A DNA stretch of 64,000 bases from Sabellastarte sp. h YS-2021. Taxonomy: Eukaryota; Annelida; Polychaeta; Sabellida; Sabellidae. Under the pieces are notes generated by a model. That model saw only the letters and a list, made by a program, of their open reading frames with translations. It was not told where the DNA came from and searched no databases. Positions 11,855 to 25,685 of the stretch are shown one piece after another. Each line of letters starts with the position of its first letter. Positions within the stretch are counted from its first letter, which is position 1. A program made the translations under genes and the position numbers. The stretch spans positions 8,237,454 through 8,301,453 of the forward strand of contig OZ024938.1 of assembly GCA_964017235.1 (NCBI GenBank), given 5' to 3'.

Positions 11855-13830
11855 CAATCTGTTATTACTCAGAATATAAACAAACTCTCTCCTGGCACAC
11901 TGGACACTTACAGCTTCAGAGTTGTTTACTTGTAATTAATAGTCAGATCTATAACTATAATACAATTAATATTCTTTAACCGTAGCATGAATGTCTGGGG
12001 TCACAATAAGGAAATCTCACCTTTGCATTTTAATGGTCTACTGCTACTACAATAAGTGAATTTCCTTTCTTTTGGATTCAAAACTCACAAAGTATCAACT
12101 GATTCCATAATTTCCATAATTTTGACAATTTGAGATTGTTAGATGGAGTGCTGGTTTGGACTTTTAACTGTTCCATAAGTACCAGAATAGTTAATATTCA
12201 TAACTGGGTATTGATAGTTTGAGGTAAGGCAGAATAGAAGAACACTTTCTCTTAGGGCTCTTAGAAGGTCATATTTGGTCTCATTTTGTCCTCTAACAGC
12301 CCCAGTATATAATTTCATCATGAAAAACCAATGACAGGTTTTGTTTATTTATGACCATCAAATATGTTAACTTGCTCGCCTAAGGGCTTACGTGGGTATT
12401 TTATGTTGCTCCATAATTATTATTAATCAATAGCCCTAGATGGATTGTGGCTAAATAGCATACCTGCACAATATACCTGCACTTAGGAGGTCCTTTTTAT
12501 GCACTTATAACATCTAACAGTCCCATCATAACACTTGGTCATAAAACCCCACAACTTCTAAGTAGCTTTAGCCTACTTGTGACAGCTTGAGTTTTCTAGC
12601 TGGGGAGATTTAATATTCACCATGGGCATTGCCAGTCTGATATTACTCAAAATACCAGCAAACTCTGTCCCGGGGCACTGAACACTTACAGCTTCTGAGT
12701 TGTTTACTTGTAATTAATAGTCAGATCTACAACTATGACACAAGTAATAGTCTGTAACTGTAGCATGAATGTTTGGGTTCAAAATAAGGAAATCTGACCT
12801 TTGCATTTTAATGGTCTGCTGCTACTACAATAAGTGAATTTCTTTTCTTTTGGATTCAAAACTCGCAAAGTATCAACTAATTCCATAATTTCCACAATAT
12901 TGACAGTTTGAAATTGTTAGTTGGAGTGCTGGTTTGGTCTCTCAGCTGTTCCATAAATACCAGAACAGTTAATATTCATCACTGGGTATTGATAGTCTGA
13001 GGTTAGGTAGAATACAAGCAAACACTTTCTTGGGGCTATTAGAAGGTCATATTTGGTCTCAATTTGTCCTCTAACAGCCCCAGTATTTGACTTGATTATA
13101 AAAATCAATGACAGCTTCTGTTCATTTCTGATCATCTAATATGATAACTAGGTCACCCTTACAGGTTCAGAGTTGTTTACTTGTGATTAATAGTCAGATC
13201 TATAACTATAATACAAGTAATATTCTTTAACCGTAGCATGAATGTCTGGGGTCACAATAAGGAAATCTCACCTTTGCATTTTAATGGTCTACAGCTACTA
13301 CAATAAGTTAATTTCCTTTCTTTTGGATTCAAAACTCACAAAGTATCAACTAATTCCATAATTTCCATAAATACCAGAATAGTTAATATTCATGACTGGG
13401 TATTGATAGTCTGAGGTTAGGTAGAATACAAGCAATCACTCCCTTCTTGGGGCTCTTAGAAGGTCATATTTGGTCTCAATTTGTCCTCTAACAGCCCCAG
13501 TATATGACTTGATTATAAAAAATCAATGACAGCTTCTGTTTATTTCTGATCATCTAATATGTTAGCTAGGTCACCTAAAGGATTATTTGGGTATTTTATG
13601 TTTCTCCATAATTGTTTTTATAAATTAATCGACTTTGATCGGTTCTGGGTAAATAGCATACCTGCACAATATACCTGCACTTGAAGGTTTTTTTTAAGCA
13701 CTTATAGCATTTAACAGTCCTATTATAACACTAGATCATTAAAGACCACAACTTCTAAATACCTTTTAGCATACTTGTGACTGCTTGGGTTTTCTACCTG
13801 GGGAGATTTAATATTCACCATGGGCAGTGA
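11855..13830 (+). repeat. Unit 7, 1976 bp (CTGATTCC type)
   Basis: Has CAACTGATTCC in place of CAACTAATTCC, GACACTT and TTACGTGG. This group comprises units 7, 8, 9, 11, 12, 15, 16 and 21. Confidence 0.95.
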
Positions 13831-15806
13831 CAATCTGTTATTACTCAGAATATAAACAAACTCTCTCCTGGCACACTGGACACTTACAGCTTCAGAGTTG
13901 TTTACTTGTAATTAATAGTCAGATCTATAACTATAATACAATTAATATTCTTTAACCGTAGCATGAATGTCTGGGGTCACAATAAGGAAATCTCACCTTT
14001 GCATTTTAATGGTCTACTGCTACTACAATAAGTGAATTTCCTTTCTTTTGGATTCAAAACTCACAAAGTATCAACTGATTCCATAATTTCCATAATTTTG
14101 ACAATTTGAGATTGTTAGATGGAGTGCTGGTTTGGACTTTTAACTGTTCCATAAGTACCAGAATAGTTAATATTCATAACTGGGTATTGATAGTTTGAGG
14201 TAAGGCAGAATAGAAGAACACTTTCTCTTAGGGCTCTTAGAAGGTCATATTTGGTCTCATTTTGTCCTCTAACAGCCCCAGTATATAATTTCATCATGAA
14301 AAACCAATGACAGGTTTTGTTTATTTATGACCATCAAATATGTTAACTTGCTCGCCTAAGGGCTTACGTGGGTATTTTATGTTGCTCCATAATTATTATT
14401 AATCAATAGCCCTAGATGGATTGTGGCTAAATAGCATACCTGCACAATATACCTGCACTTAGGAGGTCCTTTTTATGCACTTATAACATCTAACAGTCCC
14501 ATCATAACACTTGGTCATAAAACCCCACAACTTCTAAGTAGCTTTAGCCTACTTGTGACAGCTTGAGTTTTCTAGCTGGGGAGATTTAATATTCACCATG
14601 GGCATTGCCAGTCTGATATTACTCAAAATACCAGCAAACTCTGTCCCGGGGCACTGAACACTTACAGCTTCTGAGTTGTTTACTTGTAATTAATAGTCAG
14701 ATCTACAACTATGACACAAGTAATAGTCTGTAACTGTAGCATGAATGTTTGGGTTCAAAATAAGGAAATCTGACCTTTGCATTTTAATGGTCTGCTGCTA
14801 CTACAATAAGTGAATTTCTTTTCTTTTGGATTCAAAACTCGCAAAGTATCAACTAATTCCATAATTTCCACAATATTGACAGTTTGAAATTGTTAGTTGG
14901 AGTGCTGGTTTGGTCTCTCAGCTGTTCCATAAATACCAGAACAGTTAATATTCATCACTGGGTATTGATAGTCTGAGGTTAGGTAGAATACAAGCAAACA
15001 CTTTCTTGGGGCTATTAGAAGGTCATATTTGGTCTCAATTTGTCCTCTAACAGCCCCAGTATTTGACTTGATTATAAAAATCAATGACAGCTTCTGTTCA
15101 TTTCTGATCATCTAATATGATAACTAGGTCACCCTTACAGGTTCAGAGTTGTTTACTTGTGATTAATAGTCAGATCTATAACTATAATACAAGTAATATT
15201 CTTTAACCGTAGCATGAATGTCTGGGGTCACAATAAGGAAATCTCACCTTTGCATTTTAATGGTCTACAGCTACTACAATAAGTTAATTTCCTTTCTTTT
15301 GGATTCAAAACTCACAAAGTATCAACTAATTCCATAATTTCCATAAATACCAGAATAGTTAATATTCATGACTGGGTATTGATAGTCTGAGGTTAGGTAG
15401 AATACAAGCAATCACTCCCTTCTTGGGGCTCTTAGAAGGTCATATTTGGTCTCAATTTGTCCTCTAACAGCCCCAGTATATGACTTGATTATAAAAAATC
15501 AATGACAGCTTCTGTTTATTTCTGATCATCTAATATGTTAGCTAGGTCACCTAAAGGATTATTTGGGTATTTTATGTTTCTCCATAATTGTTTTTATAAA
15601 TTAATCGACTTTGATCGGTTCTGGGTAAATAGCATACCTGCACAATATACCTGCACTTGAAGGTTTTTTTTAAGCACTTATAGCATTTAACAGTCCTATT
15701 ATAACACTAGATCATTAAAGACCACAACTTCTAAATACCTTTTAGCATACTTGTGACTGCTTGGGTTTTCTACCTGGGGAGATTTAATATTCACCATGGG
15801 CAGTGA
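13831..15806 (+). repeat. Unit 8, 1976 bp (CTGATTCC type)
   Basis: Same variant set as unit 7; no clear difference seen by eye. Confidence 0.95.
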
Positions 15807-17782
15807 CAATCTGTTATTACTCAGAATATAAACAAACTCTCTCCTGGCACACTGGACACTTACAGCTTCAGAGTTGTTTACTTGTAATTAATAGTCAGAT
15901 CTATAACTATAATACAATTAATATTCTTTAACCGTAGCATGAATGTCTGGGGTCACAATAAGGAAATCTCACCTTTGCATTTTAATGGTCTACTGCTACT
16001 ACAATAAGTGAATTTCCTTTCTTTTGGATTCAAAACTCACAAAGTATCAACTGATTCCATAATTTCCATAATTTTGACAATTTGAGATTGTTAGATGGAG
16101 TGCTGGTTTGGACTTTTAACTGTTCCATAAGTACCAGAATAGTTAATATTCATAACTGGGTATTGATAGTTTGAGGTAAGGCAGAATAGAAGAACACTTT
16201 CTCTTAGGGCTCTTAGAAGGTCATATTTGGTCTCATTTTGTCCTCTAACAGCCCCAGTATATAATTTCATCATGAAAAACCAATGACAGGTTTTGTTTAT
16301 TTATGACCATCAAATATGTTAACTTGCTCGCCTAAGGGCTTACGTGGGTATTTTATGTTGCTCCATAATTATTATTAATCAATAGCCCTAGATGGATTGT
16401 GGCTAAATAGCATACCTGCACAATATACCTGCACTTAGGAGGTCCTTTTTATGCACTTATAACATCTAACAGTCCCATCATAACACTTGGTCATAAAACC
16501 CCACAACTTCTAAGTAGCTTTAGCCTACTTGTGACAGCTTGAGTTTTCTAGCTGGGGAGATTTAATATTCACCATGGGCATTGCCAGTCTGATATTACTC
16601 AAAATACCAGCAAACTCTGTCCCGGGGCACTGAACACTTACAGCTTCTGAGTTGTTTACTTGTAATTAATAGTCAGATCTACAACTATGACACAAGTAAT
16701 AGTCTGTAACTGTAGCATGAATGTTTGGGTTCAAAATAAGGAAATCTGACCTTTGCATTTTAATGGTCTGCTGCTACTACAATAAGTGAATTTCTTTTCT
16801 TTTGGATTCAAAACTCGCAAAGTATCAACTAATTCCATAATTTCCACAATATTGACAGTTTGAAATTGTTAGTTGGAGTGCTGGTTTGGTCTCTCAGCTG
16901 TTCCATAAATACCAGAACAGTTAATATTCATCACTGGGTATTGATAGTCTGAGGTTAGGTAGAATACAAGCAAACACTTTCTTGGGGCTATTAGAAGGTC
17001 ATATTTGGTCTCAATTTGTCCTCTAACAGCCCCAGTATTTGACTTGATTATAAAAATCAATGACAGCTTCTGTTCATTTCTGATCATCTAATATGATAAC
17101 TAGGTCACCCTTACAGGTTCAGAGTTGTTTACTTGTGATTAATAGTCAGATCTATAACTATAATACAAGTAATATTCTTTAACCGTAGCATGAATGTCTG
17201 GGGTCACAATAAGGAAATCTCACCTTTGCATTTTAATGGTCTACAGCTACTACAATAAGTTAATTTCCTTTCTTTTGGATTCAAAACTCACAAAGTATCA
17301 ACTAATTCCATAATTTCCATAAATACCAGAATAGTTAATATTCATGACTGGGTATTGATAGTCTGAGGTTAGGTAGAATACAAGCAATCACTCCCTTCTT
17401 GGGGCTCTTAGAAGGTCATATTTGGTCTCAATTTGTCCTCTAACAGCCCCAGTATATGACTTGATTATAAAAAATCAATGACAGCTTCTGTTTATTTCTG
17501 ATCATCTAATATGTTAGCTAGGTCACCTAAAGGATTATTTGGGTATTTTATGTTTCTCCATAATTGTTTTTATAAATTAATCGACTTTGATCGGTTCTGG
17601 GTAAATAGCATACCTGCACAATATACCTGCACTTGAAGGTTTTTTTTAAGCACTTATAGCATTTAACAGTCCTATTATAACACTAGATCATTAAAGACCA
17701 CAACTTCTAAATACCTTTTAGCATACTTGTGACTGCTTGGGTTTTCTACCTGGGGAGATTTAATATTCACCATGGGCAGTGA
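15807..17782 (+). repeat. Unit 9, 1976 bp (CTGATTCC type)
   Basis: Same variant set as units 7 and 8, forming a run of three near-identical units. Confidence 0.95.
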
Positions 17783-19758
17783 CAATCTGTTATTACTCAG
17801 AATATAAACAAACTCTCTCTTGGCACACTGGACACTTACAGCTTCAGAGTTGTTTACTTGTAATTAATAGTCAGATCTATAACTATAATACAATTAATAT
17901 TCTTTAACCGTAGCATGAATGTCTGGGGTCACAATAAGGAAATCTCACCTTTGCATTTTAATGGTCTACTGCTACTACAATAAGTGAATTTCCTTTCTTT
18001 TGGATTCAAAACTCACAAAGTATCAACTAATTCCATAATTTCCATAATTTTGACAATTTGAGATTGTTAGATGGAGTGCTGGTTTGGACTTTTAACTGTT
18101 CCATAAGTACCAGAATAGTTAATATTCATAACTGGGTATTGATAGTTTGAGGTAAGGCAGAATAGAAGAACACTTTCTCTTAGGGCTCTTAGAAGGTCAT
18201 ATTTGGTCTCATTTTGTCCTCTAACAGCCCCAGTATATAATTTCATCATGAAAAACCAATGACAGGTTTTGTTTATTTATGACCATCAAATATGTTAACT
18301 TGCTCGCCTAAGGGCTTATGTGGGTATTTTATGTTGCTCCATAATTATTATTAATCAATAGCCCTAGATGGATTGTGGCTAAATAGCATACCTGCACAAT
18401 ATACCTGCACTTAGGAGGTCCTTTTTATGCACTTATAACATCTAACAGTCCCATCATAACACTTGGTCATAAAACCCCACAACTTCTAAGTAGCTTTAGC
18501 CTACTTGTGACAGCTTGAGTTTTCTAGCTGGGGAGATTTAATATTCACCATGGGCATTGCCAGTCTGATATTACTCAAAATACCAGCAAACTCTGTCCCG
18601 GGGCACTGAACACTTACAGCTTCTGAGTTGTTTACTTGTAATTAATAGTCAGATCTACAACTATGACACAAGTAATAGTCTGTAACTGTAGCATGAATGT
18701 TTGGGTTCAAAATAAGGAAATCTGACCTTTGCATTTTAATGGTCTGCTGCTACTACAATAAGTGAATTTCTTTTCTTTTGGATTCAAAACTCGCAAAGTA
18801 TCAACTAATTCCATAATTTCCACAATATTGACAGTTTGAAATTGTTAGTTGGAGTGCTGGTTTGGTCTCTCAGCTGTTCCATAAATACCAGAACAGTTAA
18901 TATTCATCACTGGGTATTGATAGTCTGAGGTTAGGTAGAATACAAGCAAACACTTTCTTGGGGCTATTAGAAGGTCATATTTGGTCTCAATTTGTCCTCT
19001 AACAGCCCCAGTATTTGACTTGATTATAAAAATCAATGACAGCTTCTGTTCATTTCTGATCATCTAATATGATAACTAGGTCACCCTTACAGGTTCAGAG
19101 TTGTTTACTTGTGATTAATAGTCAGATCTATAACTATAATACAAGTAATATTCTTTAACCGTAGCATGAATGTCTGGGGTCACAATAAGGAAATCTCACC
19201 TTTGCATTTTAATGGTCTACAGCTACTACAATAAGTTAATTTCCTTTCTTTTGGATTCAAAACTCACAAAGTATCAACTAATTCCATAATTTCCATAAAT
19301 ACCAGAATAGTTAATATTCATGACTGGGTATTGATAGTCTGAGGTTAGGTAGAATACAAGCAATCACTCCCTTCTTGGGGCTCTTAGAAGGTCATATTTG
19401 GTCTCAATTTGTCCTCTAACAGCCCCAGTATATGACTTGATTATAAAAAATCAATGACAGCTTCTGTTTATTTCTGATCATCTAATATGTTAGCTAGGTC
19501 ACCTAAAGGATTATTTGGGTATTTTATGTTTCTCCATAATTGTTTTTATAAATTAATCGACTTTGATCGGTTCTGGGTAAATAGCATACCTGCACAATAT
19601 ACCTGCACTTGAAGGTTTTTTTTAAGCACTTATAGCATTTAACAGTCCTATTATAACACTAGATCATTAAAGACCACAACTTCTAAATACCTTTTAGCAT
19701 ACTTGTGACTGCTTGGGTTTTCTACCTGGGGAGATTTAATATTCACCATGGGCAGTGA
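17783..19758 (+). repeat. Unit 10, 1976 bp
   Basis: Carries CTCTCTCTTGGCAC (shared only with unit 12), GACACTT, CTAATTCC and TTATGTGG. The combination looks recombinant between the unit 2 and unit 7 types. Confidence 0.95.
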
Positions 19759-21734
19759 CAATCTGTTATTACTCAGAATATAAACAAACTCTCTCCTGGC
19801 ACACTGGACACTTACAGCTTCAGAGTTGTTTACTTGTAATTAATAGTCAGATCTATAACTATAATACAATTAATATTCTTTAACCGTAGCATGAATGTCT
19901 GGGGTCACAATAAGGAAATCTCACCTTTGCATTTTAATGGTCTACTGCTACTACAATAAGTGAATTTCCTTTCTTTTGGATTCAAAACTCACAAAGTATC
20001 AACTGATTCCATAATTTCCATAATTTTGACAATTTGAGATTGTTAGATGGAGTGCTGGTTTGGACTTTTAACTGTTCCATAAGTACCAGAATAGTTAATA
20101 TTCATAACTGGGTATTGATAGTTTGAGGTAAGGCAGAATAGAAGAACACTTTCTCTTAGGGCTCTTAGAAGGTCATATTTGGTCTCATTTTGTCCTCTAA
20201 CAGCCCCAGTATATAATTTCATCATGAAAAACCAATGACAGGTTTTGTTTATTTATGACCATCAAATATGTTAACTTGCTCGCCTAAGGGCTTACGTGGG
20301 TATTTTATGTTGCTCCATAATTATTATTAATCAATAGCCCTAGATGGATTGTGGCTAAATAGCATACCTGCACAATATACCTGCACTTAGGAGGTCCTTT
20401 TTATGCACTTATAACATCTAACAGTCCCATCATAACACTTGGTCATAAAACCCCACAACTTCTAAGTAGCTTTAGCCTACTTGTGACAGCTTGAGTTTTC
20501 TAGCTGGGGAGATTTAATATTCACCATGGGCATTGCCAGTCTGATATTACTCAAAATACCAGCAAACTCTGTCCCGGGGCACTGAACACTTACAGCTTCT
20601 GAGTTGTTTACTTGTAATTAATAGTCAGATCTACAACTATGACACAAGTAATAGTCTGTAACTGTAGCATGAATGTTTGGGTTCAAAATAAGGAAATCTG
20701 ACCTTTGCATTTTAATGGTCTGCTGCTACTACAATAAGTGAATTTCTTTTCTTTTGGATTCAAAACTCGCAAAGTATCAACTAATTCCATAATTTCCACA
20801 ATATTGACAGTTTGAAATTGTTAGTTGGAGTGCTGGTTTGGTCTCTCAGCTGTTCCATAAATACCAGAACAGTTAATATTCATCACTGGGTATTGATAGT
20901 CTGAGGTTAGGTAGAATACAAGCAAACACTTTCTTGGGGCTATTAGAAGGTCATATTTGGTCTCAATTTGTCCTCTAACAGCCCCAGTATTTGACTTGAT
21001 TATAAAAATCAATGACAGCTTCTGTTCATTTCTGATCATCTAATATGATAACTAGGTCACCCTTACAGGTTCAGAGTTGTTTACTTGTGATTAATAGTCA
21101 GATCTATAACTATAATACAAGTAATATTCTTTAACCGTAGCATGAATGTCTGGGGTCACAATAAGGAAATCTCACCTTTGCATTTTAATGGTCTACAGCT
21201 ACTACAATAAGTTAATTTCCTTTCTTTTGGATTCAAAACTCACAAAGTATCAACTAATTCCATAATTTCCATAAATACCAGAATAGTTAATATTCATGAC
21301 TGGGTATTGATAGTCTGAGGTTAGGTAGAATACAAGCAATCACTCCCTTCTTGGGGCTCTTAGAAGGTCATATTTGGTCTCAATTTGTCCTCTAACAGCC
21401 CCAGTATATGACTTGATTATAAAAAATCAATGACAGCTTCTGTTTATTTCTGATCATCTAATATGTTAGCTAGGTCACCTAAAGGATTATTTGGGTATTT
21501 TATGTTTCTCCATAATTGTTTTTATAAATTAATCGACTTTGATCGGTTCTGGGTAAATAGCATACCTGCACAATATACCTGCACTTGAAGGTTTTTTTTA
21601 AGCACTTATAGCATTTAACAGTCCTATTATAACACTAGATCATTAAAGACCACAACTTCTAAATACCTTTTAGCATACTTGTGACTGCTTGGGTTTTCTA
21701 CCTGGGGAGATTTAATATTCACCATGGGCAGTGA
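19759..21734 (+). repeat. Unit 11, 1976 bp (CTGATTCC type)
   Basis: GACACTT, CTGATTCC and TTACGTGG, as in units 7-9. Confidence 0.95.
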
Positions 21735-23709
21735 CAATCTGTTATTACTCAGAATATAAACAAACTCTCTCTTGGCACACTGGACACTTACAGCTTCAGA
21801 GTTGTTTACTTGTAATTAATAGTCAGATCTATAACTATAATACAATTAATATTCTTTAACCGTAGCATGAATGTCTGGGGTCACAATAAGGAAATCTCAC
21901 CTTTGCATTTTAATGGTCTACTGCTACTACAATAAGTGAATTTCCTTTCTTTTGGATTCAAAACTCACAAAGTATCAACTGATTCCATAATTTCCATAAT
22001 TTTGACAATTTGAGATTGTTAGATGGAGTGCTGGTTTGGACTTTTAACTGTTCCATAAGTACCAGAATAGTTAATATTCATAACTGGGTATTGATAGTTT
22101 GAGGTAAGGCAGAATAGAAGAACACTTTCTCTTAGGGCTCTTAGAAGGTCATATTTGGTCTCATTTTGTCCTCTAACAGCCCCAGTATATAATTTCATCA
22201 TGAAAAACCAATGACAGGTTTTGTTTATTTATGACCATCAAATATGTTAACTTGCTCGCCTAAGGGCTTACGTGGGTATTTTATGTTGCTCCATAATTAT
22301 TATTAATCAATAGCCCTAGATGGATTGTGGCTAAATAGCATACCTGCACAATATACCTGCACTTAGGAGGTCCTTTTTATGCACTTATAACATCTAACAG
22401 TCCCATCATAACACTTGGTCATAAAACCCCACAACTTCTAAGTAGCTTTAGCCTACTTGTGACAGCTTGAGTTTTCTAGCTGGGGAGATTTAATATTCAC
22501 CATGGGCATTGCCAGTCTGATGTTACTCAAAATACCAGCAAACTCTGTCCCGGGGCACTGAACACTTACAGCTTCTGAGTTGTTTATTTGTAATTAATAG
22601 TCAGATCTACAACTATGACACAAGTAATAGTCTGTAACTGTAGCATGAATGTTTGGGTTCAAAATAAGGAAATCTGACCTTTGCATTTTAATGGTCTGCT
22701 GCTACTACAATAAGTGAATTTCTTTTCTTTTGGATTCAAAACTCGCAAAGTATCAACTAATTCCATAATTTCCACAATATTGACAGTTTGAAATTGTTAG
22801 TTGGAGTGCTGGTTTGGTCTCTCAGCTGTTCCATAAATACCAGAACAGTTAATATTCATCACTGGGTATTGATAGTCTGAGGTTAGGTAGAATACAAGCA
22901 AACACTTTCTTGGGGCTATTAGAAGGTCATATTTGGTCTCAATTTGTCCTCTAACAGCCCCAGTATTTGACTTGATTATAAAAATCAATGACAGCTTCTG
23001 TTCATTTCTGATCATCTAATATGATAACTAGGTCACCCTTACAGGTTCAGAGTTGTTTACTTGTGATTAATAGTCAGATCTATAACTATAATACAAGTAA
23101 TATTCTTTAACCGTAGCATGAATGTCTGGGGTCACAATAAGGAAATCTCACCTTTGCATTTTAATGGTCTACAGCTACTACAATAAGTTAATTTCCTTTC
23201 TTTTGGATTCAAAACTCACAAAGTATCAACTAATTCCATAATTTCCATAAATACCAGAATAGTTAATATTCATGACTGGGTATTGATAGTCTGAGGTTAG
23301 GTAGAATACAAGCAATCACTCCCTTCTTGGGGCTCTTAGAAGGTCATATTTGGTCTCAATTTGTCCTCTAACAGCCCCAGTATATGACTTGATTATAAAA
23401 AATCAATGACAGCTTCTGTTTATTTCTGATCATCTAATATGTTAGCTAGGTCACCTAAAGGATTATTTGGGTATTTTATGTTTCTCCATAATTGTTTTTA
23501 TAAATTAATCGACTTTGATGGGTTCTGGGTAAATAGCATACCTGCACAATATACCTGCACTTGAAGGTTTTTTTAAGCACTTATAGCATTTAACAGTCCT
23601 ATTATAACACTAGATCATTAAAGACCACAACTTCTAAATACCTTTTAGCATACTTGTGACTGCTTGGGTTTTCTACCTGGGGAGATTTAATATTCACCAT
23701 GGGCAGTGA
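21735..23709 (+). repeat. Unit 12, 1975 bp (CTGATTCC type, T7)
   Basis: Has CTCTCTCTTGGCAC like unit 10, private TGATGTTACTC (22522) and GTTTATTTG (22587), then GATGGGTTCTGG and T7 at the 3' end like unit 4. The end of this unit and unit 13 repeat the unit 4 / unit 5 junction. Confidence 0.95.
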
Positions 23710-25685
23710 CAATCTGTTATTACTCAGAATATAAACAAACTCTCTCCTGGCACACTGGACACTTACAGCTTCAGAGTTGTTTACTTGTAATTAATAGTCA
23801 GATCTATAACTATAATACAATTAATATTCTTTAACCGTAGCATGAATGTCTGGGGTCACAATAAGGAAATCTCACCTTTGCATTTTAATGGTCTACTGCT
23901 ACTACAATAAGTGAATTTCCTTTCTTTTGGATTCAAAACTCACAAAGTATCAACTAATTCCATAATTTCCATAATTTTGACAATTTGAGATTGTTAGATG
24001 GAGTGCTGGTTTGGACTTTTAACTGTTCTATAAGTACCAGAATAGTTAATATTCATAACTGGGTATTGATAGTCTGAGGTAAGGCAGAATAGAAGAACAC
24101 TTTCTCTTAGGGCTCTTAGAAGGTCATATTTGGTCTCATTTTGTCCTCTAACAGCCCCAGTATGTAATTTCATCATGAAAAACCAATGACAGGTTTTGTT
24201 TATTTATGACCATCAAATATGTTAACTTGCTCGCCTAAGGGCTTACGTGGGTATTTTATGTTGCTCCATAATTATTATTAATCAATAGCCCTAGATGGGT
24301 TGTGGCTAAATAGCATACCTGCACAATATACCTGCACTTAGGAGGTCCTTTTTATGCACTTATAACATCTAACAGTCCCATCATAACACTTGGTCATAAA
24401 ACCCCACAACTTCTAAGTAGCTTTAGCCTACTTGTGACAGCTTGAGTTTTCTAGCTGGGGAGATTTAATATTCACCATGGGCATTGCCAGTCTGATATTA
24501 CTCAAAATACCAGCAAACTCTGTCCTGGGGCACTGAACACTTACAGCTTCTGAGTTGTTTACTTGTAATTAATAGTCAGATCTATAACTATGACACAAGT
24601 AATAGTCTGTAACTGTAGCATGAATGTTTGGGTTCAAAATAAGGAAATCTGACCTTTGCATTTTAATGGTCTGCTGCTACTACAATAAGTGAATTTCTTT
24701 TCTTTTGGATTCAAAACTCGCAAAGTATCAACTAATTCCATAATTTCCACAATATTGACAGTTTGAAATTGTTAGTTGGAGTGCTGGTTTGGTCTCTCAG
24801 CTGTTCCATAAATACCAGAACAGTTAATATTCATCACTGGGTATTGATAGTCTGAGGTTAGGTAGAATACAAGCAAACACTTTCTTGGGGCTATTAGAAG
24901 GTCATATTTGGTCTCAATTTGTCCTCTAACAGCCCCAGTATATAACTTGATTATAAAAATCAATGACAGCTTCTGTTCATTTCTGATCGTCTAATATGAT
25001 AACTAGGTCACCCTTACAGGTTCAGAGTTGTTTACTTGTGATTAATAGTCAGATCTATAACTATAATACAAGTAATATTCTTTAACCGTAGCATGAATGT
25101 CTGGGGTCACAATAAGGAAATCTCACCTTTGCATTTTAATGGTCTACAGCTACTACAATAAGTTAATTTCCTTTCTTTTGGATTCAAAACTCACAAAGTA
25201 TCAACTAATTCCATAATTTCCATAAATACCAGAATAGTTAATATTCATGACTGGGTATTGATAGTCTGAGGTTAGGTAGAATACAAGCAATCACTCCCTT
25301 CTTGGGGCTCTTAGAAGGTCATATTTGGTCTCAATTTGTCCTCTAACAGCCCCAGTATATGACTTGATTATAAAAAATCAATGACAGCTTCTGTTTATTT
25401 CTGATCATCTAATATGATAACTAGGTCACCTAAAGGATTATTTGGGTATTTTCTGTTTCTCCATAATTGTTTTTATAAATTAATCGACTTTGATGGGTTC
25501 TGGGTAAATAGCATATCTGCACAATATACCTGCACTTGAAGGTTTTTTTTAAGCACTTATAGCATTTAACAGTCCTATTATAACACTAGATCATTAAAGA
25601 CCACAACTTCTAAATACCTTTTAGCATACTTGTGACTGCTTGGGTTTTCTACCTGGGGAGATTTAATATTCACCATGGGCAGTGA
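23710..25685 (+). repeat. Unit 13, 1976 bp (unit 1/5 type)
   Basis: Carries GTATGTAA, CCTGGGG, GATCGTC, TTCTGTTTC and CATATCTGC like units 1 and 5. It differs by GATGGGTTGTGG (as in unit 4), TCTTGGGGC, GATAACTAGG in subunit 3 and GATGGGTTCTGG. Confidence 0.95.
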
